A DNA stretch of 64,000 bases from Serilophus lunatus (Eukaryota; Chordata; Aves; Passeriformes; Eurylaimidae): assembly GCA_013399895.1 (NCBI GenBank), contig VXBA01001173.1, positions 229,900 through 293,899 of the forward strand. The letters are read 5' to 3'. The notes below the pieces were generated by a model. That model saw only the letters and a list, made by a program, of their open reading frames with translations, was not told the DNA's origin and did no database searches. The position numbers and the translations under genes are program-made. Below, in pieces: positions 49,823 to 62,633 of this stretch; positions within the stretch are counted from its first letter, which is position 1; every line of letters starts with the position of its first letter.

Positions 49823-52800
49823 ATTTCCTTCCTTTTCAGTTATCCTATGCATGGCATTATGAAGACTATCTGATTTTAAATTACAAATAATAATTTTGTC
49901 TTGAATGATACTCATTACATGCAGCATATTACCAAAATTGTTGTTAGTAGGAAAAAATACTGGGATACGTGAAATCAAATTATTGGGTCATTAAATCAAT
50001 CATTCTAAAGCAGCCACTGAATTATCTGATGGGCCAGGTGCTGAATTGTATTCTCAGTCCCTGACTGTTAACCATTTTGGATTAAAAAATTACAATAAAT
50101 AGTTCCTATTTTGCGAATTGAAATATAATCCATACTTGTCCTGGGGAGCACTCTGTCTGTTCCTAGTTCAATATGGCTTTACTATGAGACATGCAGAGTT
50201 CTTTTTCACACCTTATGAGATGGTAGGGAGAAAAACAGAAGTTAACTTCTCTCCAGGCATGTGTAATTTTGATTCCATCCACTTGAAAAAAGAAACAAAC
50301 CTGTGGGTTTATCATTAGTAAAATAGCAATTGCCAGCCTTTTCAACCTTCTAAGACACATTTCAACGTTTTCTTTATGAGGAGGGCCATGGGATAAACTC
50401 ATATTCCACAAAGATCAAAGAGAATGCTTGTTTGCACAGGCGTTGTGTGGAAGTAGTAGTGGACTTGTGAACAGCTCAGAGAAAACTGCTCCACTGTGGC
50501 ATGGATTTTATTTGAATGAAAAGCCAAGTCTTAATACACTGATGTTTTTATGTCTTAAGAGCCCTGGGCTTGCTTTTTCCTCATTGAATGTGTTTATTTT
50601 TAGATTACTTTGCATGGACCTAACATCTTACAATTTTTCTTCTGTTGTCTATAGAATGTTCCCTTCAATATACTGAAAGTATCTCAAATGCAACATCTGG
50701 TGAGAATCAGAGGAGAGGAGTAGTATAAATAGACTGGAAGACTGTGTATATTACTTGTGTCCTGTTGATACAACAAAATCTCTTACCTTCAAACATTTGT
50801 CATAGATTTATTCCTAATATGTAAAGTTAAAACTTCTAGAATGATAAATTATGAAAAAACCATAGCTCAAAAAATGAACTTTCCTGCAAAGGAAAATAGG
50901 AAATCAGACTATTCCAAACTAATTCATGTTTTTTACTATGAGATTTTATTGGCTTTTACTTTAAAGTGAAAGTAATTACAGGAAAATAGAAAATTTTTTA
51001 TATTATTACCATTATTTTCTATGGGTGAAAAAAACCCTGTAAGTGAAACGCAGTCTATGAAGTTTGTATTCTCAAAGGGATTATTTGAACATTATCTTGT
51101 TGGAGAAAAATAATTTTAAAAAGTAGGATTCATTGTAATTTTGCCTTCAACATAAAATCTTCATTATTAAGCATTTCGTTACTTCAACCATTTTACTGTA
51201 GATGTTTGGGCACCGATCTCATAGAAATGGATTGGAAGCAGAAAAATCCCCCTCCTTGGCACTTCCCATGGTTTACCAGCTTGGTTAGCCAGCTTCTGCA
51301 GATGCCATTCCTGACATCTAAACTCAGGACCCTGCTGGAAACAAAAAAATGTCAGATTTCTCCTCATGCCAAGGAAAGCTTTGTTTGCTGTAGGAGAATG
51401 CTGTGTGCTTTGATAAATGCCACTATGCTGAATCAGCATGGTGGGCTGTTTAACTTTGTGACCTTCTTGAAGTTGATGGCTTCCCCCATAGGCTGTCTTT
51501 GACATAGCCTGTAACATAGACTGTCAAAACTACGAAAGTAAAAGAGAACAATATTTATTTTATTGTTAAGTCATCCTTCCTCTGTGCAGATCTCAGGTGT
51601 CTTGGCATTCTCCTGGACAATTTCATATGCTTTATTGTTTCCATCAACTGTGTGCAGGGGTTTTTTTGTTTGAAGGAGTGCATTACTTGCACAGCCCCAT
51701 TCTGTCACCCTGACATTTCACATGCGCATTGAGTGTCTGGGCCTAGTTTCTAGAACACATTCAGAACAATTTTGTAGTCTTCTGCAGTTTGAACACTGCT
51801 AGTGTTACAGATACTATATCTTGAGACACAGCTTTTGTTTTGGGGAATTGTTTTCCGAGCTGTATTATTCATATTAAAAATAAAAGCAAAATACAGTCTA
51901 TCTGCATTTTGTGCGGGGAGGGATGGGGAGACACGCCACCAAACCGACATGCCTGCTGACGCCCCACAAAAAAACAGAAACAAAACCAAATGAACTTTCT
52001 CTTACTTTTGCAAATGGAAATTTTAAGGACTACTTTTAGAGGGCTTTAAAGTATCATGTATGGGTTTCTTATCTTGAAAGCTGTTTCAGAAAGGGCAAGT
52101 ATAACAAAATCCTCACCTGAGGATGAGGACAACAATCCCTAGAACAACAGGGCATTTTTTTTCTTTTTGAGACAAGTGGTTTACAGAAGGTTATGGTTAC
52201 TTAACTGTCTCTTTCATCCCTTCCATCTCAGTCCCTAATGCATTCTGAATCCTTTCTCACTAGCAATAGCAGATGAGGTAGTCAGGGTAAATATTTTTAC
52301 AATAACTATTGCTCCATGTTTCCATGGGCACTGGTAGAACAGGCCTTTTGCTGTTCTCAGCAGCCTTCTGGCTCAAGTAGCTGCCCACTTTCTAGTGCCT
52401 AAAGCCAGCCCTAAGACATCCTGTTTGCCTCTGTCAGCCACTGTTTGCAGAGTGGATAGTGATAAATCAAACAGTGCACTGAGATGATCTGAGCTGAGAA
52501 GATAAAAAAAAAAAAAGCTTGAAGCAGTATGTTTGGATCACTGTCAGTATCTGAAGCAGTGGTTGAAACCACCAGATTTGTCATTAAAAAGGAACATACT
52601 TTTATACCTTTGTTATTATCAAATACAGAAAATTCTTTTCCAGATGCATGAAAATATGTTTGCATTAAAATTTGCACCTTTTCATGTATTGATTTTGAGA
52701 TTCCTTTACCAGATCATAGGACACAGAGTAAAATTTATTAAAAGATGAAAGTTTATAAATAGACCGGGTTAAAAAGATATACTAGAGCCTATTCTGTGTT

Positions 52801-52969
52801 CAACATCTTCAGGATTTCTGTGCTTACATGATTCAACACCAAGAAATTTTTTCTGTGTTCCTTGCAAGTGCATAATCTCATAATCTGTATGTCACCTATA
52901 AAAATTAGCAAGTATTTTTGCTTTGCCTTCTCCTTTTCACCTGACTTTTCCCTCGCAGCATACTGTGGC

Positions 52970-53330
52970 TGTTTGGCACGGTCCCAGGACTTTGCACACA
53001 GACTGACACAGTCGCGATGCAAAGCAGGAACAACTTTACTGTGAATACACACATTTTTATATGTAGCTAAAGTATCCACATGACAAATCAAGTAAAATCA
53101 TTGGATAAATGATCTTGTTCACACAACCCTCTTGATTATGTGATTGGTTGGCAAATTACTATTATTAGAAACAATAGAATATCATTTATCACTTATACAT
53201 GTCAAAAAACAAAGGAAAGCCTCATTTCAGTGTCTCTTGAAGCGTGACGCTTAGGGCCTAAACAGCCTAAACAAGACACAAAACCTACAGAACTTTTTCT
53301 TCAATGTCAAGCACATCTACTTCACTCACA
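52970..53330 (-). repeat. 3' LTR of the endogenous retrovirus
   Basis: On the minus strand the LTR begins TGTGAGTGAAG at 53330, directly after the polypurine tract, and probably ends CCAAACA at 52970 (361 bases); 52965 is an alternative end. A TATAAAAA lies at 53054-53061 and a decayed polyadenylation signal AGTAAA at 53035-53040. The GCATCGCGA that follows is reminiscent of other bird retroviral LTRs. Confidence 0.75.
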
Positions 53331-53790
53331 ATTCCTCCCTTCTGACTAACAAGAAACACACTCCTCAATGATTTATCAATTATATGTTGCATACATTGCA
53401 TAATGCAGGGCAGGCAAATAATAACACACAAAAATATACCAATACATGCCAATCCTATCTTAATCAAGGACAGAATCCAACCAGATAGACCCCATCCCTT
53501 GAAAAGTTTGTTCAGCCAATTCTCCCCATCATCCACTCACAGCTTACTAACCCCCCCCCTTTAGCTGCTGAATGGTTTTGTGGATTGACTCCAAATAATC
53601 CGATAAATTTATGCAACCTAATCCTTCAAAATCCTTGCATCCATGACACTATGCTAAATATAAAAAATCCATTGCAGCTCTATTTTGCAGTGTAATATGC
53701 CTAACCTAATCAACATCTAGAAGAAGCCCGTTCAAAACTATGGAAGTTGCATTACTTTGCTTAGCTAGCCAGCATCTCAAGTGATTTAAT
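53285..53790 (-). pseudogene. Retroviral envelope remnant, transmembrane subunit
   Basis: This is the 3' part of env. The last 83 codons are open (53285-53536), with a hydrophobic membrane-spanning segment rich in Ile, Leu and Cys (about 53390-53465) and a short cytoplasmic tail. The tail runs about 45 bases into the LTR, a normal arrangement. Upstream, in a shifted frame, lie the ectodomain heptad region and the conserved cysteine-bearing loop of an avian-type transmembrane protein (about 53560-53750). Stops and a nine-base C run at 53551-53559 separate the two parts. Such a protein would mediate membrane fusion, but this copy cannot. Confidence 0.8.
53331..53345 (-). promoter_or_regulatory. 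Polypurine tract (plus-strand primer site)
   Basis: TCAGAAGGGAGGAAT on the minus strand abuts the LTR start. This is the position and composition expected for retroviral second-strand priming. Confidence 0.8.
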
Positions 53791-54036
53791 AGAGTCAAAG
53801 CTTTTGCAGTATCAAGGAATTAAACTTCCCAAAATCCTTAATCCCATACCCGAAAGGTCCAAATTATCATTACAATCACTGCTGAATTGATGGCCGTTTT
53901 TTTTTCTGTCCATGCAACTTCTGTCGCCAATTCAAGACCACGAATGCGTTTGGAGTTAGAATTGTTAATTGACCAAATTTACATGGACCACCAGTTGCCT
54001 CGCCTGGGATACCTGTCCATGCTCTTTGGCAACAAA

Positions 54037-54282
54037 TCAAAGATTGTCCCACAAATCCTTATCAAATAGAACACCCCTGAGACATGTGTGAAATGGGTCA
54101 GCAGGTGTTTCAAGTGACAAGCGGATGCTATCTGTTCCAGTGGCGTTCGCAAGGGTGATCCACACATTGGTCTCAGGTTGAGGGACGATCCACGCTGCAG
54201 CAGTATCAATCAGGAGAATCAGGTGCAGCACAGAAGATTCCATCATGGTCTGCAGTTTATCTAATAAAAACAGAACAAACAA
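54037..54282 (-). pseudogene. Retroviral envelope remnant, N-terminal end (signal peptide and start of surface subunit)
   Basis: An 81-codon open segment begins just after the end of pol. It has a hydrophobic leader (about 54190-54250) followed by the conserved N-terminal block of avian endogenous retroviral surface subunits, with the NVWITLANATG motif near 54145-54177. It ends at a stop at 54037-54039. Within about 250 bases the sequence has reached the transmembrane subunit, so most of the surface subunit is missing. The start codon is uncertain. Confidence 0.75.
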
Positions 54283-54330
54283 ACAAACATTTCTACTTTT
54301 ATGATTTTGTTAAACCACAGTGTTGTTTGC

Positions 54331-54770
54331 TTAGGGTTTATCTTGTTGGCTAAGTTTCCCATCCTTGTCTGTCGGTCTTGATGTTGCCTGTAGTGCTGCA
54401 TGGACACACCTTGCAGGCAGCCAGCGGGATCCTGAATCTGTTGAGACACATGCGTAGCATCTTCCCCAGCTTATAAGGTCAAACGACCCTTCCCGTTGGC
54501 CTGTGTGAAGGGATTTGAGCAAAACCTTTGCTTTCTGTGGCAAAGTTGTGAGGTCTTTACTCTGTAGTGAAGAAAAATGAGTAAAAATGATTGGAGTTCC
54601 TGCATCTCTTAAAGACAGAAAGTTAAGTGTGTATAGTGCTTTCTGTAATCTGCTGTGCAGACTGGCCCCTTGCATTCCTCTTTTTTTGCTTTTGCAACAT
54701 TTCTTTTAAAGTGCAGTGAGAGCATTCCACAATAGCTTGGCCTTGAGGGGAATGAGGGATGCTAGTAACA
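54331..54770 (-). pseudogene. Retroviral pol remnant: integrase 3' end
   Basis: Integrase joins proviral DNA to the host genome. From about 54770 the minus strand encodes the end of the catalytic core, IPHSPQGQAIVE, whose final Glu is the third acidic catalytic residue. At the T7 run (54681-54687) the frame shifts. From 54675 an open segment of 114 codons continues with the C-terminal DNA-binding region (LLKSLHTGQREGSFDLISWG, about 54470-54535) to the natural pol end. The first two acidic catalytic residues and all upstream pol are absent. Confidence 0.82.
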
Positions 54771-56564
54771 ACTCAGTTATTTATTGCATCTTAAGTTGAT
54801 TAATCACTTAGCATATCCCACATATACTTTTGTCTTGGTAATAATATTCATCCACTAGACATTATGTCAAGATTTTTTTTCCCAGTAGAAGGACAGAGGG
54901 AGCTAATATATAAAATTTTCAATTCTTTTTTAAATCATTTGTTTTAGAAACAACAAAAAAACAGTTAACACTAGCTGCAAACTTCAGAAAAAAAAAAAAG
55001 ATGAAAAAACCCACTTTTTATTGCATGTTTCTATGTACAGAAGAGTTCAGTGTATAATGTTAGCCAAACTGTTATCATGTCAACACTGTGAAGACTGTGC
55101 TGAGAAAAGAATTTCTGAATTCCAGAAAGAATCTCATCAACATTTAAAACTATAAAATCCATCTTCAAAACAGATATTGTCTTTTGAATCCACAATAAAC
55201 CCTAGTTTGGCTTCATGGAAGGAAAATGACAGACATCAATGTTCTGCCATGATTTGAAAGCACTTTAATTTGTCGCAAATATACCAAATGCAGGACCAGT
55301 GGTCCAACTGCAGTGTATGCATTTCTTTATGCACATAGTGTGCCTATCTGTGCGCTGGAATGTACCTATGATATACAGTACATAGCATTTATATACTAGT
55401 CTGGTAAATAAGAAAGAACCTCTTAACTTCTCATAAACTATGACCAATGTTCAAACACTTCTGTTATTGATCTGGTGTCATCTAAAGTTATATGCATATA
55501 TATATGTGCATAGAAATTACCATACATGTACTCAACAGATACTCAGCAATGAATGCTCCCAGTGTGAAGGGAGTTCAATTGGTACCAATAACATTTTGAT
55601 AAATCCCGCCTGTAGCTGCATCTATATGTCAGCCTTTGGAGGCTCCACTACACAGGTGAAAAATCACAGAAGAAAAGTACAGTGGCTGGTCCTCCAGAAG
55701 TGGAGGAGTCCAAGTAACTTTCCTTTAGCCCTTGTTGCTGCACATCCAACAGTAAGGCAGCACTGAACCCTCCACTGCTGGGTGTTAGCTGTGATATTCT
55801 TCCTATTGCCTAGCTCACTACAGAACAAGCAAAGTACCTTGTCAAGCAAAGACTAACTTCAGCCAAGCATCTAAAAGTCTGATTAATATTCATGACACAA
55901 ATCCTGAGATATCAAAATTAATATTTAACTGTAAAGAAACTAACATTTTTATGGTGAGAAAAGACAAAGGAAGGAACTCAGTCTTAACTCTAGCTCTACT
56001 TCTCATAAGAAAATTAATCTTTGAAAAGAAGACATCTTGAAATTGTAGAATTGTTAGAATGATAGTCATAATCAGATGCCATTTAATGTTTCATATCTAG
56101 TATATTATTATGGTGAGAAGAACTATTATGTGAGGTGATGATATGAAGAATATTAATGTGTGTGGAAGGTTGCATACATAGGCTCAGGCAGAGGGGAGCA
56201 AAAAGTAAAAGATGGGAAAGGAACAAAGCATCCTGTCATTTACTGTCTCATTTAGCCAAGAAAGTGCATTATGTTGTGATCTTGCCTAGTAATGCAAAAA
56301 CCTGTTCCATTCACTCAGTTCTAAAAATGCTCTTTAACACCTAGTTGGCATATTATACGTCTTGTGTACAATACTTGTCTAAAAGAAAAGAAAAACTTTC
56401 TGTGGCGTTGTAGAGTTACAGTAGGTTGCTCTACAGGAAAAAGATGGGATCCAGGATATATCATGTGGGAAAATCATTTTTCCTACCATTACATTATTAA
56501 TCTTGCACTACTGCAGTCTTTTATTACAAGTGACTAATTTTTTTTATTCTTTGGAGCAAGCAGA
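54771..56564. other. Unique AT-rich DNA
   Basis: No gene or recognised element. Contains an A run at 54987-54999. Confidence 0.5.
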
Positions 56565-56840
56565 GTTGTCCTTTCCCTTCTCCTTTTCCTTCTCCTTTCC
56601 CTTTTCCTTCCCCTTCCCCTTCCTCTTCTCCTTCCTCTTCCCCTTCTCCTTCCCCTTCCTCTTCCTCTTCTCCTTCCCCTTTCCCTTCCCTTTCTTTTTT
56701 CCTTTTTTCTTTTTCCTTTTTTGATTTTGTATCTTTTTTTCCTTATTTTCTTTTTTCTTTTTTTCTGCCTTTCCTTTCCTTTCCTTTCCTTTCCTTTCCT
56801 TTCCTTTCCTTTCCTTTCCTTTCCTTTCCCTTTTTCCAGA
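56565..56840. repeat. Long polypyrimidine/polypurine tract with (TTTCC)n array
   Basis: About 270 bases are almost purely C and T on the plus strand. The left part is a degenerate CCTT/CTTCCC/TCTTCC mixture. The right part (about 56768-56829) is a clean pentanucleotide TTTCC array of roughly twelve units. Lys/Arg/Glu-rich and Phe/Pro/Ser-rich open frames across it are by-products of the repeat. Confidence 0.95.
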
Positions 56841-59037
56841 CAGAACAGATGCATCACTTGGCAAAGAAGATAATGAAAGTATTTATGTCTTATACACTTT
56901 GTTCTCCCTTGCCTCAAAGTTCTAATAGTTGTAAAAAAGAAAATTATTCAGGGCATAATAACTGGATAAAGTTTGTTTTCATACATGAAGCTTGCAATTG
57001 GATTCAATATGCAACTGCATACAATAATCTCACACATAAAAATGAACAACTGTACAGACAGCAAAATTTCCTCCTTCAGGTCAATTGCAGCTATAGTGAG
57101 TGGTTTATCTTACGGTTACAGTAATTTGGTAATCGCCTCTTTACAGAAAAAAATGCTTTTCTTTTAACGGTTTTTTTCTATAAGTGACCATTCTGCTGTA
57201 GCTGCTATTGATCACTATGTCACATTATCACTGAGTGGGTTACTCAGTAAATTTTAGACACCACAGCTAATACCTTCAACTTCACTATTTGCATACAATG
57301 CATAGTTGATGAATAGAGGTAAATTGTCTGAACACAGCATCACATGAAGAGACATACTGACTTGAGTGCTCTCTAGACATGCTTTTATGCAGTATATCTG
57401 AAAATTATTCTGATAAATCCACTTAAGAAGAAAAATACATTTACTTTCAGAAGACATTCACTAAAACACTGATTTTTCTCACATAGACTCATTCCAGTAT
57501 TTGATCTGAATTTCACTGATTTGTAGCCTTTTACCTGGGTGGAAATTCATATCTGTGATTTAATACAGTATATTGGACATGGAGTCAAGAAGATACAATA
57601 ACAAAAGAAATCTGAGGGAAAACTGTTAACTTGCTCAGATACTGGTTTCAGAAAGTAGGCAAAGGGCTAGTAGGTATCCCACTTGAGGAGAACATGGGAG
57701 TGATTCAGAACATATTAGATCATTTGTGTTGTGTGTTAAGTGATTTAGAATTCAATACGTCAAAGTACAGAAACCTTGTGGCTTTTAAAGAGTGGTGCTG
57801 CAGTAAATTTGCATTCTATTATTTCCATATTATGTCCTCTAGGCCTTAGTAATGACTACAGAAAGCAATTCCAGATGAGTAATGCTTGTGAAAACACGTA
57901 CATGTGGCTGCTGCTGGCAGCAACAGCCTTATACCTGTCCAGCTAAACTACAGTGACACATACCAAGTACTTCAACATGATATTAAATTGTTTATGTCTC
58001 TAACAAATGTCAAAAAATGAACACTATCAGGCTGAAACACCGGACTTTGTTTTTGTAAAGACCTGATACGACAAACATCACCAAGATCCCATTAAGCTCC
58101 ACTATCGAATAAAGAGTTGCACTTAATCTTGTCCACAGGCAGAGCAGAAAAATGCAGCTCTCGAGCTGCACAGTGTGCTGCTGCTGCCCCCTTAAGACAA
58201 GTAAACATAAATAATTGTATGTGTGCTGTGGTTTCTCTACATCTCTGAAAGATCTTTCTCTACAAGCTATTAAAGAGCTATTATAATAAGAGGCTTTCCT
58301 AGTGTACTCTGATGCAACAATAAATCCTGTCTATTACAAAACCTACGAAAAAGAGAGGTTTAGTTTAAGGACCTCAGAGAATATGAAAACCAGAAATATT
58401 TTCAGTAATTTGCATTGGAGGCTTTTAGACAGAAAGGCATAAAGTGTGAAAACAAAGATATAGTTAACACTTTTAAAACATGAAGAAGAGCTATTAGTAA
58501 GGAGAAAAAAGGTTCAGTCCCTATCCATGCACTTTAGAATGACATACAGCTCAGTAACCTCAGTAGGCCATGAGGTGATTATGTGAAAACTGTAGCAAGG
58601 ATGAGTTATTATCACTTTCCATGCCTTTAACCTTTGTCAAGAAACCTGATTAATGTTTGGTCATTTGCTTCTTTCTTTAAATTTTGTCTAAGACTCGGAT
58701 ATTAGAATTTTAATGGCTGCTGATGGATGTCTTTGGAAACAGAATTGCATACAGTAGTATTTTGACCTAGACTAATGTTCTCCATTTTCACTTGGCTGTT
58801 CACCTCTTCGTCTTTTAATTGCCTTCAGCCAGACCCAGCAGGGATAACAGAAAAGTTAACTCACTAAGTATGAAAGGATGAGGTTTTGACCTCTTGGTCT
58901 CTATTCAAGAACTTAATATCACAAGTCCACAAAGGAACAGTGGGGTCTAAATAACTTCAATAACTGAACATATAGAAGCTGTATGGCCTGCTACTTTCAA
59001 CAATTTCTGGTGACTTCTAAACTGTAGGAAAAAAAAT
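56841..59037. other. Unique AT-rich DNA
   Basis: No gene or recognised transposon. A small inverted repeat, TGCAGCTC-TC-GAGCTGCA, lies at 58153-58170. Confidence 0.5.
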
Positions 59038-59275
59038 TCATAGAATCATATGAAAATGAGAACATAATATAAGAACATAAATTCCAACAATTAATTTAGC
59101 ACTGCCAAGTCCACCACTAACCATGTCCCTGACGGTTGCATCTACACATCCTTTAAATATGTCTAATGTATCTTCCAATTGAAAAAGGGTTATAGCCAAA
59201 TAAAGAGCACCTCCTATACACGTGTTTGAAGATATTCCCAGATTTAAGTCTTTTCTGCATCACCCCTTACTGTGC
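59038..59275 (-). mobile_element. CR1 3'-end fragment
   Basis: The plus strand reads TCATAGAATCATATGAAAATG, then GCACTGCCAAGTCCACCACTAA, CCATGTCCCTGA-GGTTGCATCTACAC and CTTTAAATATG. This is the inverted CR1 3' end of a common subfamily. It is confident to about 59165 and weaker beyond. Confidence 0.85.
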
Positions 59276-61670
59276 ATGTAGGTGTCACGCTAAACTGCAC
59301 ATTCTGTCTCTAATCATGATAGCATTCAAGGGCTAATGCACATTTTAAGTAAGGGCAGAGAATATGAGATCGTATGTTTTCATAATTTAAAGAAAACCAT
59401 AGTGTGGTATAGTCTCAAGATCTTCAATATAGCCCCAAATGTAAAAAGGTTATGCTGAGGAAAAGTAGCACTGGAAATTACACCTATTAATTTTTATCAG
59501 GTGCATGTCAAGTACAATGTAAATTCAGACTGCAAAGGAAAAACTGAGTGTCCCCCAGAAACTTATTAAAATAGTTGAAATACTATAGTTTCTTTTCCTA
59601 CTCTGTGGCAAAAATGCAAGAATTCTGTCTTTCCATTAAATTAAAAAGTCATAAAAGATCTGGCCAAACATTTCCCAGCTTATTGTTCAAAGAAGTAAAG
59701 TAGTTGAAATCTACTGTGTGTTTACTGATCATGAATAAATTAAGGAAAACTATTCAGAATAATAGCTATGATTCAAAAAATTTTCACTATCAGAATGGCT
59801 ACAACACCAGAGTTTTCTGGAAAAGTAAACAGAGCTGTGATCTGAAAAGATTGTGAAAGACACCAGAAAGTTAACTTGTGTTTCTGCCCAGAACTTGATT
59901 GTTTAATGTAATATATGTTGTCTCCATTCTATCTTTAGGCAACAATATGCAGATCATCACCAAAATAGTATTGTTGCTAAGATTATTTAAAATTGCTAAT
60001 TAAAGATCAAATAAAAACCCACAAGGGGTACTTGATTTTGAGTATAAAAAATATTATTATTTCTGTATTTAATACTCCTTTTCTCTACATTCTATGTATT
60101 TGTTAGAGGCAATCATAACTCCAAATGCAAACCTTCTGGTCAAAGTGGAATACTTCACATGCTGAAGTATTTTAAATATTTTTGCTGGAACAAAATCACA
60201 GCACATAAATTAGCTCTTGAGGACCCCAAGTATGTAACAATAACACAAACTTAAAATTTTGTTGCAAGACTGCACAAAGTTTTAAATTATTCTTTAGGAA
60301 ACTGTTAGCAATTTTCGATGACACTTTCCAGAACTGCACCATACGGCTGTGAAGAACAATAACAAAAACAACAACAGCAATAAAAGTGGAGAAATGGAAA
60401 AAAATGGCTGTACAGTTTGTTCAGAAATATTTATGGATATCCAACTTTTGCCTGGGAGATATGGAAAAAGAACATCATGTCAGAAGCAGAGCATGAAGAG
60501 TACTTGTCACTAAGCAGCACTTGGAATGGCTGGTGCATTGTCAGAAGTAAAGAACAGTTCTTCCTGCAACACAGCACTTCAAGTCAAAAAAGCAATGCAA
60601 TGTTTTATGTACTTTTCTTAAGAGGAAGCAAAAACATACTTTGAGGACTATTTAAAACATTTATCTGTTGCTTTTCTCATCATGCTTTTTATCTTTTGTT
60701 TTGGTTTTGATATGTTTCTTTCTGCTTGTCCAGTTAAGATGCCTGAGTTAGATTTTGTAATTCACTGCATATTTATAAAATTCTATAAATTCTGAGAAGA
60801 CTTAGTTATCATAATGAAAAACTCAATTACCTCTGAGCTTACCTTTTGAGTTCGGCACATTTTCTATGTTTTCTTTGGTACTCTGTAGCCCTACATTTGA
60901 CACCTTTATCCAAATCACTTTCTAAAATATCACCTGTATTTTCCCTCATGCTGCTACTATTAATATAAGCAGAAAACTCTCATTAGAAGCTTCTTTTAAA
61001 AACTGTGCAAACCTTTCATATTCTGCTATTTAAACTTCATTAAAAAAAAAAAAAGGGTTCACATTGTATTCTCCTGGTGAAATGTCAGCCTTTCGACTCT
61101 TACTAGCATTTTGTGATTTTAAAATACTTTAACAAAACATTGATTTTATCACGATGTATTGGTTGTGCAAAATTTTATGAATATGAGTGCTTAAAACCAT
61201 TAGTTCAATATTAACCAGAAAGCAAAAGCTTTTTTGTGTCAGAGCATATGAATCAGATTTCCACAACAGTGCAACATAAACAGGAGTTTTCAACACATCT
61301 AACTAGCACAACTTTATGGCAAGTGTGCATTATCAGTGCCTGGTCCCAGTATAGGACAAACATTTCTATTACATCATTGAGATCCTGATCTACCTCCCTT
61401 TATTGTAAATAAATTGAACTTAATCAAACAATTGTAGCATAAAATTGAAGCATGTTTTATGAATCAGAATCAGGCTTAGTTTCACAACAGAATGACACTA
61501 TCCTTTGCAGATTGTTTCATATCATTTGCTTCAAAGGCTTTGGCTAGTCATTTCTCATGTGCTTTCCAGTCTTGCACTTCAGTGTAATCTTCCTTCTTCC
61601 CTAAACCTGTCATATTAGATATTTTTTCCTATTTATCTGTACAATGGAAAATCAGCTGGACTATGTGCTG

Positions 61671-61716
61671 TGACTATTTCTTAATAGGAAAAAATAAATC
61701 AGTGCCTTCCTGGCTT
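61671..61716 (+). repeat. 46-base dispersed repeat, copy A
   Basis: Aligns without gaps to 62634-62679 with 40 of 46 bases matching (shared starts TGACTATTTCTTAATA, shared end CCTTCCTGGCTT). Flanks do not match. Confidence 0.75.
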
Positions 61717-62633
61717 TTGAACTCACACAAGTGGAGAAATCCAACTTACTGCACTTAAAATGTCACACAAACTCATTTCTTGACTTATTTGAGTGCTTAT
61801 GGTCTATTATTAATCTCAGCCAAAAGAGGGCTTTCCCTCTAGTGTTTAATTTTGTGTCTATTATTTAATTTTGTGTGGGGTTTTAAATTTTATATTCATC
61901 TTCATTATGCATTCAGAAGTACAGAAGTACTCAGCTGTCACAGGAAATCAAATTTCACGAGCTCCTTGAAGCTTTGTATGTATCAAAGACTTTTATCTAG
62001 CCAAAATATTGCAGTGCTATATATTGATTTTGATATTAAATTTGTAGAGTGTGTTTTAGTCTGGCCATTATAAAATATCCCATTTGCTGATGCAAATAAT
62101 TCTAGACACAATTTAGATAATTTGACATAAGGGTGCCACATTAATTTAGAAAAACATCTATCCGTTTGACAAATAAGCAAGTGTGGACAACAGTTTTTTA
62201 GGCTGATAAGTTTAAACTTAAAAGAAAGAAGTAATTTGCATAATTTGTCATTATTATCTCTAGGTTGATTTTTGCATTTGCTTCTGATCAATCTTTCATT
62301 GTCATGTTTGCATTTGCAAGCATTTGCTCTACATCTCCTTGTTAGCTGGGCTACTGTAACTAATCAGTGCTATTTCCCAAATGGTTTTACTAGAATCTCT
62401 GGGATTTTAATGGAATTTCTAGTGTCAGACATAGCAGAGACAGACTGTTTAGCACACAGTTTAAATAGCACAGTGTTCTAGTAACATGAAAGAGAAAAGA
62501 GAATTGGGGCAGTTGAGGTGTCAGGGAATGGGAGAACGAGGTGATAAAACCTTCATTGTTCTCTTGACTAGAAAAAGAAAAATATACACCAGCTATATGT
62601 ACATCAACTTTAATAGCATATGACTAAATACTA

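Larger units (their letters stand above)
46016..52964. other. Unique AT-rich DNA
   Basis: About 6.9 kb without a recognised gene. It contains a small repeat cluster at 46341-46384, an A run at 46855-46870, a T/G-rich stretch (49119-49175) and a combined splice-acceptor/donor-like site at 49815. At 51180-51520 there is a somewhat less AT-rich stretch with open frames on both strands but no recognisable product. Confidence 0.55.
52970..54770 (-). mobile_element. 5'-truncated endogenous retrovirus with one LTR
   Basis: Read on the minus strand the order is end of pol (integrase), start of env, end of env, polypurine tract, LTR. The pol and env remnants resemble endogenous retroviruses common in birds (alpha/beta-like). 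Gag, protease, reverse transcriptase and the 5' LTR are absent, and the retroviral similarity stops near 54770. The central part of env is also missing. Frames are broken by frameshifts at homopolymers and by stops. It cannot encode a virus. Confidence 0.85.

Noticed and set aside
51179..51517. Open frames of about 100 residues on both strands
   Set aside because: Neither resembles a known family and overlapping frames on both strands suggest chance. Composition is only mildly different from the surroundings.
52789..53091. 100-residue open frame on the minus strand
   Set aside because: It spans the LTR end and flanking DNA and is not a retroviral or host product.
56534..56917. 127-residue Lys/Arg-rich open frame (minus) and a Phe-rich one (plus)
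   Set aside because: Direct translation of the polypurine/polypyrimidine repeat.
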